A stretch of DNA of 64,000 bases from Nitrosomonas sp. sh817. GTDB taxonomy: Bacteria > Pseudomonadota > Gammaproteobacteria > Burkholderiales > Nitrosomonadaceae. Below, in pieces: positions 25,155 to 33,430 of this stretch. A program made the translations under genes and the position numbers. The stretch lies in assembly GCF_030908545.1 (NCBI RefSeq), contig NZ_CP133083.1, positions 868,001 through 932,000 of the forward strand. The letters run 5' to 3'. The notes under the pieces were generated by a model that was not told where the DNA came from, searched no databases, and saw only the letters and a list, made by a program, of their open reading frames with translations. How positions within the stretch are numbered: position 1 is the stretch's first letter; each line of letters begins with the position of its first letter.

Positions 25155-26909
25155 TCATTTCTTTGGTAAATAGAGATCGGTGATAGTTCCGGTTGCGGTT
25201 TCCGCTGCAAACAGAATTGTTTCCGACAGCGTCGGGTGCGGGTGGATGGTTAAACCGATATCTTCCATATCAGCGCCCATTTCCAGCGCCAGCACGGTTT
25301 CGGCGATGAGTTCACCGGCATTGATACCGGTGATACCGGCGCCGAGTATCCGCCGTGTCTTTTTATCGAATAATAATTGTGTGTATCCCTCGTCGCGTGC
25401 CATCGAGATGGCGCGTCCGCTGGCAGCCCAGGGAAAGCTGCTTTTCTCATAGTCGATGCCTTGCTGGATGGCTTCTTTTTCAGTCAAGCCCATCCAAGCC
25501 ACTTCAGGGTCGGTGTAAGCCACCGAGGGGATTGTGCGGGCATCGAACTGCGCTTTATGACCGGCAATTACTTCAGCGGCGAGCTTTCCCTCGTAGGCCG
25601 CTTTGTGCGCCAGCATCGGTTCGCCCGCGATATCGCCGATCGCGAAAATATGCGGCAGATTGGTGCGCATTTGCGGATCCACCGGAATGAAGCCTCGCTC
25701 ATTGACATGAATACCGATTTCACCGGCACCGATAGTATTTCCATTCGGACGCCGTCCGGCTGCCACCAGAATCCGGTCGTAGGTTTGCTGCGATGGTGCA
25801 TTCTCACCTTCGAAGGTGACAACTAATCCGTCCGCTGACGGTTCAATCCGGCTTACTTTTGTTTTAAGATAGATTGCTTCATAACGTTTCTTGATACGGC
25901 GGAATAACGGTTTGATCAGATCTGCATCGGCGCCGGGAATCAACTGTTCCATCGTTTCAACCACGCTGATTTTACTTCCCAGCGCGTCATAGACGGTTGC
26001 CATTTCCAGACCGATGATGCCGCCGCCAATGATCAGCAATCGTTGCGGGATGTCTTGCGGATTCAAAGCATCGGTGGAATCCATCAAGCGCGGATCGTGG
26101 TATGGAAAACCAGGAATGCGGGCAACGCTGGAGCCGGCGGCAATGATGCAGTGGTCGAAAGAAATTGTTTTGCGGCCATCGGCGGTAGCCACTTCCAGCA
26201 AATGGGCTGAGGCAAATTTCCCAACGCCGTGGACAATTTCGACTTTGCGCTGCTTTGCCAGTGCCTTCAGACCTTTGGTCAGCTTGGCTATGACCGACTC
26301 TTTCCAGGTGCGCAGCTTGTCCAGATCGACCTGAGGCTTGCCGAATGCGATGCCGCGAGACGACAGTTCCTCGGTTTCGGTAATGACCTTGGCTGCATGC
26401 AACAGTGCCTTCGAAGGGATGCAACCGACATTCAAGCATACTCCGCCGAGTGTTGGATAACGCTCGACTAACACCACTTTCTTGCCCAGATCGGCGGTGC
26501 GGAAGGCTGCGGTGTAACCGCCGGGGCCGGCGCCGAGCACTACGACATCGGCATGGATGTCGCCTTGCATGCTTGCTTGTTCAGATCGCGATAGTGTTGC
26601 TGACGGCGAAACTGGAGGGGCTTGAGACACGTCGTGAGACGATCCGGTTTGAATGGATTCCGCCGGTTGAATGACTGCTAATGTCAAAATCACCGATCCT
26701 TCCGAAACTTTATCGCCCACGCTGACACGGATATCCTGTACGGTTCCGGCTTGTGGCGACGGTATTTCCATCGAGGCTTTATCGGTTTCCAATGTGATCA
26801 GCGAAGTTTCTTTCTCGACGGCATCGCCAGGCGATACCAGCACTTCAATGACCGGTACATCCTTGAAATCACCGATGTCGGGAATTTTTACTTCAATAAT
26901 GGGTGCCAT
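25155..26909 (-). CDS. lpdA: Dihydrolipoyl dehydrogenase with N-terminal lipoyl domain (E3)
   Basis: 584 residues. The lipoyl domain occupies residues 1-80 with modified K44 in ETDKASME. A Pro/Ser/Ala-rich linker follows to about 118, then the FAD/NAD disulphide oxidoreductase: VVVLGAGPGGYTAAF, redox pair in GGVCLNVGCIPSK, NAD site LLIIGGGIIGLEMATVYDALG, second FAD site IFAIGDIAGEPMLAHKA, and the C-terminal dimer domain ending with HPHPTLSET, whose His is catalytic. It regenerates oxidised lipoamide in pyruvate or 2-oxoglutarate dehydrogenase. This lipoyl-E3 fusion is usual for the betaproteobacterial pyruvate dehydrogenase complex; E1 and E2 are not in the window. Confidence 0.94.
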   Translation of the reverse strand: MAPIIEVKIPDIGDFKDVPVIEVLVSPGDAVEKETSLITLETDKASMEIPSPQAGTVQDIRVSVGDKVSEGSVILTLAVIQPAESIQTGSSHDVSQAPPVSPSATLSRSEQASMQGDIHADVVVLGAGPGGYTAAFRTADLGKKVVLVERYPTLGGVCLNVGCIPSKALLHAAKVITETEELSSRGIAFGKPQVDLDKLRTWKESVIAKLTKGLKALAKQRKVEIVHGVGKFASAHLLEVATADGRKTISFDHCIIAAGSSVARIPGFPYHDPRLMDSTDALNPQDIPQRLLIIGGGIIGLEMATVYDALGSKISVVETMEQLIPGADADLIKPLFRRIKKRYEAIYLKTKVSRIEPSADGLVVTFEGENAPSQQTYDRILVAAGRRPNGNTIGAGEIGIHVNERGFIPVDPQMRTNLPHIFAIGDIAGEPMLAHKAAYEGKLAAEVIAGHKAQFDARTIPSVAYTDPEVAWMGLTEKEAIQQGIDYEKSSFPWAASGRAISMARDEGYTQLLFDKKTRRILGAGITGINAGELIAETVLALEMGADMEDIGLTIHPHPTLSETILFAAETATGTITDLYLPKK

Positions 26910-26929
26910 GGAAACCTTTAACGGGGTGT

Positions 26930-28195
26930 TTAATTTCTTAACTGACCGTCACCCAGCACGATAAACTTCTGACTGGTCAAGCCTTCGAGACCCACTGGTC
27001 CCCGCGCATGAAGTTTGTCGGTGGAGATGCCGATTTCGGCGCCCAAACCGTATTCAAAACCATCCGCGAAGCGGGTGGTGGTATTGACCATCACCGAACT
27101 GGAATCCACTTCCCGGAGAAAACGCCGGGCTCGCGTATAGTTTTCGGTGACGATGGCATCGGTATGTTGCGAACCATAGCGGGTGATGTGATCAATCGCT
27201 TGATCCAGGTTTTCAACGATGCGGATACTCAGAACCGGCCCCAGGTATTCCTCGTGCCAATCGGATTCGGTGGCTGCTTTCATTTGCGGAATGATGCGGC
27301 AAGCCGTTTCATCACCGCGTAGTTCAACACCCTTGTCAAAATAAATTTTGCTGAGCGGCGGCAGAATGTTCGATGCCATATTGGCATGGATCAGCAACGT
27401 TTCCATGGTATTGCAGGTGCCGTAGCGTTGAGTTTTTGCGTGATCGGCGATTTTGATCGCTTTGTCGAAATCTGCCTGATCGTCAATATAAACATGGCAA
27501 ACGCCGTCAAGATGCTTGATGACCGGAATCCGCGCTTCATTGGCGATGCGTTCGATCAAACCCTTGCCGCCACGCGGCACGATCACATCGACAAATTCTT
27601 TCATCGTAATCAATTCGCCGACGGCCGCGCGATCGGTGGTTTCAATCACTTGCACGGCGGTTTCCGGCAATCCGGCGAGCCGTAAGCCTTCTTGCACGCA
27701 TGCCGCGATGGCTTGATTGCTATGGATGGCCTCCGATCCGCCGCGCAAGATCGCCGCATTGCCCGCTTTCAAGCATAAGCCCGCCGCATCGGCGGTTACA
27801 TTCGGGCGCGCTTCGTAAATAATGCCGATGACGCCCAGCGGAACGCGCATTTTTCCGACTTGAATTCCGGAAGGGCGGTAATTCAATCCGCTGATCTCAC
27901 CCACCGGATCGGCCAGAGCGGCGATTTGCAGCAATCCTTCGGCCATTGTCGCAACGCTCTTGGGTGACAAGGTTAAGCGGTCGATCATTGAAGCCTCCAA
28001 ACCTTTGGCGCGTGCGTTATCCAGGTCCTTGGCATTTGCGGCGATTAGCACGGATTCATCGCGCCGGATGGCGTTCGCCATGGCTGTCAAGGCTTGGTTC
28101 TTCGCTGCTGTTTCGGCTTTGGCGACTTGTCGCGAGGCCGCGCGTGCTTGCTGGCCGAGGGCTTGCATGTAACTTTTGATATCAGAGGTGTTCAT
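26930..28195 (-). CDS. proA: Gamma-glutamyl phosphate reductase
   Basis: Second step of proline synthesis: NADPH-dependent reduction of gamma-glutamyl phosphate to glutamate semialdehyde. 421 residues. The aldehyde-dehydrogenase fold shows [30 protein letters not shown], the catalytic C261 in [13 protein letters not shown], and [20 protein letters not shown] at the end. ATG at 28195 chosen; a TTG five codons upstream (28210) is possible but lacks a ribosome site. proB is not adjacent. The lpdA start lies 21 bases downstream on the same strand, so co-transcription is possible. Confidence 0.94.
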   Translation of the reverse strand: MNTSDIKSYMQALGQQARAASRQVAKAETAAKNQALTAMANAIRRDESVLIAANAKDLDNARAKGLEASMIDRLTLSPKSVATMAEGLLQIAALADPVGEISGLNYRPSGIQVGKMRVPLGVIGIIYEARPNVTADAAGLCLKAGNAAILRGGSEAIHSNQAIAACVQEGLRLAGLPETAVQVIETTDRAAVGELITMKEFVDVIVPRGGKGLIERIANEARIPVIKHLDGVCHVYIDDQADFDKAIKIADHAKTQRYGTCNTMETLLIHANMASNILPPLSKIYFDKGVELRGDETACRIIPQMKAATESDWHEEYLGPVLSIRIVENLDQAIDHITRYGSQHTDAIVTENYTRARRFLREVDSSSVMVNTTTRFADGFEYGLGAEIGISTDKLHARGPVGLEGLTSQKFIVLGDGQLRN

Positions 28196-28691
28196 GGATT
28201 TACTTAACAAGAGGTCGATTGCAGTTCGTTAAATGCGTGTTAAACCGGGATTATAGTACAAGTTACGGATTCTATTGCATACTGCGATGTGTCTGGATAA
28301 GGGAAAACTGATGATCAAAGCCGGTGGCGTCAACCTGGCATTGATCGGACAGTGATCATGAATCATTTGAGAGTCACCAATCAGTATCCGGTTTAAAGTA
28401 TCATTTTTATTATTCAGGAATAACACCGGAAATTCCCATTAATTCATGGAAATGAATAGGAATTGTTACGGGTAAATCCGGAAATGGCGGGTAAAAATGG
28501 GCTTATTCTGAATAATTAAAATTAATACCGGCATTACTATTCGGCAGGACGGAAATCTAATCCGGTTGTTCAAATCTTGAGAGATTTGATAGCCAATTCC
28601 TGTCATCTATTGGGAGTCTATGTTAGTCAATTGATTATAATTTCCGCTCAATCCCGGGAAGTTTAATCCACTCTATCTCAGTGAGGAAAAA
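28196..28691. other. Intergenic region between divergent proA and the HAF-repeat gene
   Basis: 496 bases, AT-rich. A 65-codon minus-strand open frame at 28229-28426 has no family resemblance and no ribosome site. No repeats or clear promoter boxes were found; promoters of both flanking genes must be here. Confidence 0.4.
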
Positions 28692-29861
28692 ATGAGTTAT
28701 CCGCTTTTCAAACTTAATCGTGTTGCAATCTTTCTTGGCGGAGTCTTTGCAGTTTCTGCGCCGTCAACAGTCAATGCCGGCTGGTCGATTGTAGGTTTAG
28801 GAACGCACGGCGGCACCTACAGTGTTGCGCAAGCGATTAACGATGCCGGGCAGGTGGTTGGGAACGGTAATGGCACCGATCGCGCCTTCATTACCGGTCC
28901 TAACGGTGTTGGAATGAGCTATTTGGATACGCTGGGCGGAGCCAAAAGCTTTGCTCTCGACATCAATAATTCCGGGCAAGTGGCGGGTTATTCCTTGACT
29001 GGATCGGGTGAAATTCATGCCTATATTACCGGTGCCAACGGGTTAGGAATGACGGACTTGGGAACCCTCGGAGGGGATTTCAGCATCGCATACGGCATGA
29101 ATGATTGGGGGCAAGTAGTCGGCGTATCTTCCATCGAGGGTAACGCCGCTTACCATGCCTTCATGACCGGCCCTGGCGGCGTGGGGATGATCGATCTGGG
29201 GACTCTCGGCGGAGACTACAGCGTGGCTTACGGCATCAATAACGCAGGAGAGGTGGTGGGTGCTTCGTCCATTGCCGGTAGCACTACACAACATGCATTT
29301 GTCACCGGTGCCGGCGGTACCGGGATGGCCGATTTGAATACGCTCAATGGAACATCTGACAGCGCTGCCCGGGATATCAACAGCTCCGGACAGATTGTCG
29401 GATTCTCCGGGCTTTACGATGACTTTTTCGGTTTCTATTCGATGGAAGCTTTCATTGCGGATGCCGGTACTACCGGCATGGAGGGTTTGGCGATTTCTCT
29501 GGATAGCCGTGCGGATGCCATCAACGATCTGGGACAAATAGTCGGCGGTATTAACAATTACTGCAGCGATTGTACCCGCAGCTCATTTCTCCACAGCGAT
29601 GGGACTGTGACCGATCTTTCATTGCTGGAACCGGTTGTCGCGGCTGGATGGAGCGAATTGACCGCCGTTGGCATTAATAATCACGGGCAAATCATCGGCT
29701 GGGGACAATTGGCCGGATCGCCCGGAGGCGGTTCCAGGGCATTTTTGCTTTCACCGGTTGTTGCCGTGCCGGAACCTGAAACTTACCTGATGTTGCTGGC
29801 GGGATTAGGGTTGCTGGGTATTGCCTGGCGGCGCGGGGAGAAACAATTATCCTTGCAGTGA
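28692..29861 (+). CDS. HAF-repeat PEP-CTERM protein
   Basis: 389-residue exported protein. Signal peptide (VAIFLGGVFAVSAPSTVNAG), then tandem HAF-type repeats of about 47-50 residues with the pattern LGTLGGDYSVAYGINNAGEVVG...HAFVTG; at least five are recognisable (LGTHGGTYSVAQAINDAGQVVG, LDTLGGAKSFALDINNSGQV, LGTLGGDFSIAYGMNDWGQV, LGTLGGDYSVAYGINNAGEV, a degenerate one near 225). It ends VPEPETYLMLLAGLGLLGIA plus basic residues, a PEP-CTERM signal for exosortase. The repeats resemble propeller blades, so a surface or matrix role is likely. GTGAGGA is about 7 bases upstream of the ATG. Confidence 0.88.
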   Translation: MSYPLFKLNRVAIFLGGVFAVSAPSTVNAGWSIVGLGTHGGTYSVAQAINDAGQVVGNGNGTDRAFITGPNGVGMSYLDTLGGAKSFALDINNSGQVAGYSLTGSGEIHAYITGANGLGMTDLGTLGGDFSIAYGMNDWGQVVGVSSIEGNAAYHAFMTGPGGVGMIDLGTLGGDYSVAYGINNAGEVVGASSIAGSTTQHAFVTGAGGTGMADLNTLNGTSDSAARDINSSGQIVGFSGLYDDFFGFYSMEAFIADAGTTGMEGLAISLDSRADAINDLGQIVGGINNYCSDCTRSSFLHSDGTVTDLSLLEPVVAAGWSELTAVGINNHGQIIGWGQLAGSPGGGSRAFLLSPVVAVPEPETYLMLLAGLGLLGIAWRRGEKQLSLQ

Positions 29862-29945
29862 TGACCGCAGCGCATTTGGACTCAATGAGCTCAGGTTGTC
29901 AAGAGCGGCTAAGCTCATTAGGGTTGCTTGATGGTTACAGAAAAT

Positions 29946-30596
29946 TTACGGATTCTGATCGTTGCTCATTTCATAATCGGCTTTTGCTAACGCCTGAATA
30001 CCGGCACTGAAAGTTCTGACTTCGGAGCGATCCAGCAGTACGCAAGGTTTTTGTGTGTATCTGAAAAAGCGCTTGACCATCAGGAATGCTTCGTGATTGA
30101 CGCAATCCACCGGGCAGATGATCATATCGGTCATTTCCAGCAATAACGGCAAACGATCCAGTGAATCACCGGCGCCACCATGAAACGCCAAGAAAAACCC
30201 TCCGTGTTTAGCAATTATCCGCTCATATTGCGAGTACAGTTTGATGCGGCCGCCGATACATAATACGGAGCGGTTTTTTAAGTATGCAGTGTGGCGATGT
30301 GAATGCTGCGTATCGTTCGGATCAGCAGTGTCCGTTGTTTCAATCTGTGATGAAGCTTTGACCAAGGGTGCCCAGCCGGTAATAACCGAAGTTTTATTTG
30401 CAGTTGAGCCGGCATTAATGTGATTTGCAAATATCCGTCCTAATCCATCGCGCCAGCGGTTAAGTATCTTAAATAGTTGAATGAAATTTCTGTTGTGCTG
30501 GGTTATGAAACCATCGACATCCGTTGAAGGCGAAACATGATAATGAGGAATAGCGCCCATTGAAGCGGCAACAGCGGGTTTCTTTATGAATTTCAT
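29946..30596 (-). CDS. DUF2325 domain protein
   Basis: 216 residues. The N-terminal 100 residues are poorly conserved and of unknown fold. The C-terminal DUF2325 domain is clear: RSVLCIGGRIKLYSQYERII, LAFHGGAGDSLDRLPLLLEM, TDMIICPVDCVNHEAFLMVK and QKPCVLLDRSEVRTF. DUF2325 has no proven function; the fold resembles a Rossmann-like sensor domain and often sits near iron or metal genes. Here it lies 123 bases downstream of bacterioferritin on the same strand, with a hairpin between, which suggests a shared iron-related transcript. Confidence 0.8.
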   Translation of the reverse strand: MKFIKKPAVAASMGAIPHYHVSPSTDVDGFITQHNRNFIQLFKILNRWRDGLGRIFANHINAGSTANKTSVITGWAPLVKASSQIETTDTADPNDTQHSHRHTAYLKNRSVLCIGGRIKLYSQYERIIAKHGGFFLAFHGGAGDSLDRLPLLLEMTDMIICPVDCVNHEAFLMVKRFFRYTQKPCVLLDRSEVRTFSAGIQALAKADYEMSNDQNP

Positions 30597-30673
30597 TTTC
30601 GAGTCTCCTGCAAGTCATCAGCATCAAAAAAAACGGCTGGCTGACCCGGGAGAAGGGCTGGCTGGCTAAATAT

Positions 30674-30705
30674 GCCGCTGGATAAGGAAGAGAAACTCCA
30701 GCGGC
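30674..30705 (-). terminator. Hairpin between bfr and the DUF2325 gene
   Basis: Eight-bp perfect stem GCCGCTGG / CCAGCGGC with a 16-base loop, starting 15 bases after the bacterioferritin stop. It has no T run, so it could be a weak terminator or an mRNA-stabilising stem inside an operon. Confidence 0.4.
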
Positions 30706-30719
30706 GATGGCAAAACAAA

Positions 30720-31184
30720 TTACATCTGGCTTTGCAGCCAATTGTGGATTCCGACTTTTTCCATGACATCCAATTGGGTTTCCAGCCAATCGATATGTTC
30801 TTCGGTGTCCTCTAAAATCCGTTCAAAAATCTCCCGCGACACAAAATCCTGCGCGGATTCACAAGCGGCTATTGCGGCGAGCAATGTATCCCGCGAGGTA
30901 TACTCAAGCTTCAAATCACATGCGACACATTCCTCCGCGGTTTCCCCGATCATTAATTTGCCTAAATCCTGTAGATTGGGAAGGCCTTCCAGTAGAAGAA
31001 TCCTTTCGATCAAGCTGTCCGCATGTTTCATTTCCTCGCAGGATTCTTTAAATTCATGGTCTCCAAGACTGTTAAACCCCCAATTTTTATACATCCGGGC
31101 ATGGAGGAAATATTGATTAATGGCAGTTAATTCATGTTGCAGTTGCAGATTCAACCAGCGGATAATTTCTACGTTACCTTTCAT
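30720..31184 (-). CDS. bfr: Bacterioferritin
   Basis: Iron-storage protein of 154 residues that assembles into a 24-subunit shell with haem between subunits. Visible ligands: E18, E51, H54, E94 and H130 of the ferroxidase centre, and M52 (EEMKHAD) for haem. The position three before H130, normally Glu, is Thr here (DTEEHIDW), with glutamates at 128 and 129; this may be a subfamily trait. The start at 31184 is fixed by GAGGAG 6 bases upstream and by residue numbering. The frame runs open for 62 more codons upstream without homology. It is followed by DUF2325 and preceded by hemP on the same strand, giving an iron-related group. Confidence 0.93.
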   Translation of the reverse strand: MKGNVEIIRWLNLQLQHELTAINQYFLHARMYKNWGFNSLGDHEFKESCEEMKHADSLIERILLLEGLPNLQDLGKLMIGETAEECVACDLKLEYTSRDTLLAAIAACESAQDFVSREIFERILEDTEEHIDWLETQLDVMEKVGIHNWLQSQM

Positions 31185-31416
31185 TTTTATCTCCTCAGAC
31201 AAGTCTGTTGCATATTTAGCGGCTGCATCGGAGAGATATCGCACAGGTACTGTATTCTCCGCATTATCTAATTCAATGGCTTGCATTGTGCCGATCAGCA
31301 TACCTCGCATGCGTTTTAACCATGCATTCGTAAATCCAGCTCCGGTTGTTTTTACGAAGAGCGATACCACTCATAACTTACCCGTATAAATATACATGAT
31401 ATGCGGTTTTTATCCA

Positions 31417-31602
31417 CTATTTGTTCAGAATCAGCTTGCCGTTTCGCGTGCGGCGCAATGCGTACTGTTCACCCTTGTGTAATATGATCACGACATCACC
31501 ATGTCTGAATAAAGCATCGCTATCGATGAGTTTGTTAATTTTCACTATTCCGGATTGCGGCAGGTTTCTTGCGCTGGTTTGCTGAGGGCTTAAAATATTC
31601 AT
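31417..31602 (-). CDS. hemP: Hemin uptake protein HemP
   Basis: Small protein of 61 residues. The family C-terminus is recognised: SDALFRHGDVVIILHKGEQY followed by ALRRTRNGKLILNK. HemP proteins are iron-regulated and in some betaproteobacteria act as regulators of haem-uptake genes. A perfect Fur box lies 19 bases upstream of the ATG and overlaps the -10 of a good sigma-70 promoter, so repression by iron is strongly implied. No TonB-dependent haem receptor follows; the next gene on the strand is bfr, 232 bases away. Confidence 0.88.
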   Translation of the reverse strand: MNILSPQQTSARNLPQSGIVKINKLIDSDALFRHGDVVIILHKGEQYALRRTRNGKLILNK

Positions 31603-31620
31603 GATGTATTTCTAATAATA

Positions 31621-31639
31621 AATGAGAATGATTCTCATT
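31621..31639 (-). promoter_or_regulatory. Fur box upstream of hemP
   Basis: AATGAGAATGATTCTCATT is a perfect 9-1-9 palindrome, very close to the Fur consensus core, and overlaps the -10 element of the hemP promoter. Fur with Fe(II) should block transcription. Confidence 0.9.
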
Positions 31640-31664
31640 ATATTCATTTTTGAATAAAGTGCAA
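31637..31664 (-). promoter_or_regulatory. Sigma-70 promoter of hemP
   Basis: Read on the minus strand: -35 TTGCAC (31664-31659), 16-base spacer, -10 TATAAT (31642-31637). The -10 overlaps the Fur box. Transcription would start about 25-30 bases before the hemP ATG. Confidence 0.75.
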
Positions 31665-31782
31665 GCTTTTCTTACGCTGATGCCGGATTGCTATTATTTT
31701 TATCTCAACAATACTGAATCTTTATTGTCCATCATAAGGTTAAAACCACCGGCTTCAGCCGGTCAGCTTTAGCTGCGAGAAT

Positions 31783-31805
31783 ATGCCACACAGGAGGTGT
31801 GGCAT
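31783..31805 (+). promoter_or_regulatory. Hairpin sequestering the transposase ribosome-binding site
   Basis: ATGCCACAC / GTGTGGCAT form a perfect 9-bp stem with AGGAG in the loop; the start codon at 31804-31806 begins in the 3-prime arm. In the mRNA this would hide the start codon and ribosome site, a layout also known for IS200 translational silencing. Confidence 0.7.
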
Positions 31806-32235
31806 GGATTATAGATATGGAAGTCATACGGTTTATCAGATTGAATATCATTTTGTATGGGTAACGAAGTATAGATATAAGATTCTGAAGGGAGAAGTAG
31901 CAGAACGAGTACGAGAGTTGGTTCGTCAGACGTGTGAAGCATTTGAAATGAGAATTGTACAGGGTGTAGTAAGTAAGGATCATGTGCATATTCTGGTGAG
32001 TTGTCCGCCGGAGATGGCTCCGAGTGAGATCATGAGGCGGCTAAAAGGACGAACATCGAGCTATCTGTTTGAAGAATTTCCTCACTTGAAGAAGCGGTAC
32101 TGGGGAAGGCATTTTTGGGCGCGAGGGTATTTCTGCGTGACAGTAGGTCAGATGACAGAAGAGATGATCAAACAATACTTGGAGCATCATTTTGAGCCAA
32201 ATCCAAACGACAATTTTAAAATGGAGCCGGAATAA
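31804..32235 (+). CDS. tnpA: IS200/IS605 family Y1 transposase TnpA
   Basis: 143-residue HUH single-strand transposase. Start of the fold: SHTVYQIEYHFVWVTKYRYK. The HUH motif is in KDHVHILVSCPP, and the catalytic tyrosine lies in the C-terminal helix MTEEMIKQYLEHH. The length is right for the family and the frame is intact, so it could be active. ATG at 31804 chosen because GGAGG is just upstream and the frame extension to 31783 falls in the hairpin. No TnpB/IscB gene accompanies it. Confidence 0.92.
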   Translation: MDYRYGSHTVYQIEYHFVWVTKYRYKILKGEVAERVRELVRQTCEAFEMRIVQGVVSKDHVHILVSCPPEMAPSEIMRRLKGRTSSYLFEEFPHLKKRYWGRHFWARGYFCVTVGQMTEEMIKQYLEHHFEPNPNDNFKMEPE

Positions 32236-32414
32236 GACGCGTCGTTTAGTCGACGCGTATCCGGACTTTCAGTCCGTAACTCAAACCCACCGGCTTTAGC
32301 CGGTGGTTGTTTAGTTTATTGCTGTAAATCATCAGATTGGAGTTGATGGTCGTTAAAAGAATGGGGCGTTTGGAACGATTTACTTTGATCAAACGGCTCC
32401 AACCCGATCACCTA

Positions 32415-33428
32415 TCAAGGTTTCCGATTCAAGCGTTCCATCAAATAGCATAAACAATCCTGGCGGATGATGCGGATATCGCGCGTCAGCATCGCGGGCA
32501 TCACCTGCTGTCTGGTCAATAAATTACCGTCGCGGTTTTCGAAGTAGTGTGCGCTCATGTCACAACCCAAGCCATTGCGCACTCGCAAAGGCTCGGTGCA
32601 ATCCGGCGCCACCACTGCCAGATGCGTGCCGGGATCGAGCAAGCGGAAATTGTAATAATCAATATTTTCGATCAAGCATAAATCCGTCGCCGGATCGCCA
32701 ATGCTCAGGCTTACTGCTTCCGGGACCGTGACCACAGCGACCGATTGATACAATTCCAGATCCTGGCTGGCTACAGGATGCGCTGGAAATGCGGATAGAT
32801 GCAACGCGCCTTCGACAAAACCTGCGGCGTGTTCGATGCCGCCAGCTCCGCCCGGCTTGCCGCATTCCACCGTAACCGCTGGACAGAGCCTGGCAAATGC
32901 TTCGGATTGAACACCTTTGGGATGGGTGAAATACACCACGATACGCGAAAACATCGTGGCCAGATGCAAAAAGGCATCGCCCAGACGGTTGACGCAGGCG
33001 TAATGCGGATTCAAGCCGGTATTGTTATGAATGTCGATGCTGGCAAATACGTTGCGTTGCGTCATGATGTCGATCACTTGCTGCATCATGCGGTGCTCAT
33101 CGGTAATCACCGGATTTGTGTCGAGCGACCAAACGCGATTGTAGTCTAACTGATTTTCCAAGCGGCGAACCCTCGCGCGCGCGGCGGAAACGTTGCCGAC
33201 ATACAGTGATAGGGCGCGCGGTAATTTCTGATTTTGATATTTCTGCAAAACTGCCTGAATGGCTTTCAAGCCGGTGTCTTCATTGCCGTGCAACAGGATC
33301 GATACAAACAACGGCGCTTCACGTCTGCCGGACAAGTGAATCAGGGTGGGGCCGGGCAGTACCGTATGCAATTCAGTGGCTTCCACCTGCAAAAAACCAT
33401 CCGGCAAATAATCGAGTTCCGTCAGCAT
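32415..33428 (-). CDS. M14-type zinc deacylase/carboxypeptidase (AstE/AspA-like)
   Basis: 337 residues. Zinc-binding motif HGNEDTG (H..E) near residue 48 and the third ligand in FASIDIHNNTGLNP, characteristic of the succinylglutamate desuccinylase/aspartoacylase branch of M14. The catalytic Glu is probably in TVECGKPG. The C-terminal third is a beta-rich domain. It removes an acyl or amino-acid group from an amide; the substrate is unknown. Start at 33428, 2 bases after the stop of the upstream GCS2-type ligase, so translation is coupled. The frame is open further upstream inside that gene (to 33539), which is a shadow. Confidence 0.85.
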   Translation of the reverse strand: MLTELDYLPDGFLQVEATELHTVLPGPTLIHLSGRREAPLFVSILLHGNEDTGLKAIQAVLQKYQNQKLPRALSLYVGNVSAARARVRRLENQLDYNRVWSLDTNPVITDEHRMMQQVIDIMTQRNVFASIDIHNNTGLNPHYACVNRLGDAFLHLATMFSRIVVYFTHPKGVQSEAFARLCPAVTVECGKPGGAGGIEHAAGFVEGALHLSAFPAHPVASQDLELYQSVAVVTVPEAVSLSIGDPATDLCLIENIDYYNFRLLDPGTHLAVVAPDCTEPLRVRNGLGCDMSAHYFENRDGNLLTRQQVMPAMLTRDIRIIRQDCLCYLMERLNRKP

Positions 33429-33430
33429 GC

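Larger units (their letters stand above)
31741..32310 (+). mobile_element. IS200/IS605-type insertion sequence
   Basis: Element of about 570 bases holding only a Y1 transposase. Sub-terminal hairpins mark both ends: ACCGGC-TTCA-GCCGGT at 31748-31763 and CCACCGGC-TTTA-GCCGGTGG at 32287-32306, as expected for single-strand transposition. Two more hairpins (ACGCGTCG / CGACGCGT and CGGACT / AGTCCG) lie after the transposase stop. Exact ends are not fixed because these elements have no terminal inverted repeat or target duplication. Confidence 0.85.

Noticed and set aside
28229..28426. 65-codon minus-strand frame upstream of proA
   Set aside because: No homology pattern and no ribosome site.
31741..32310. 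Possible TnpB/omega-RNA in the IS200-type element
   Set aside because: Only TnpA is present; the space after its stop is about 70 bases of hairpins, too short for TnpB.
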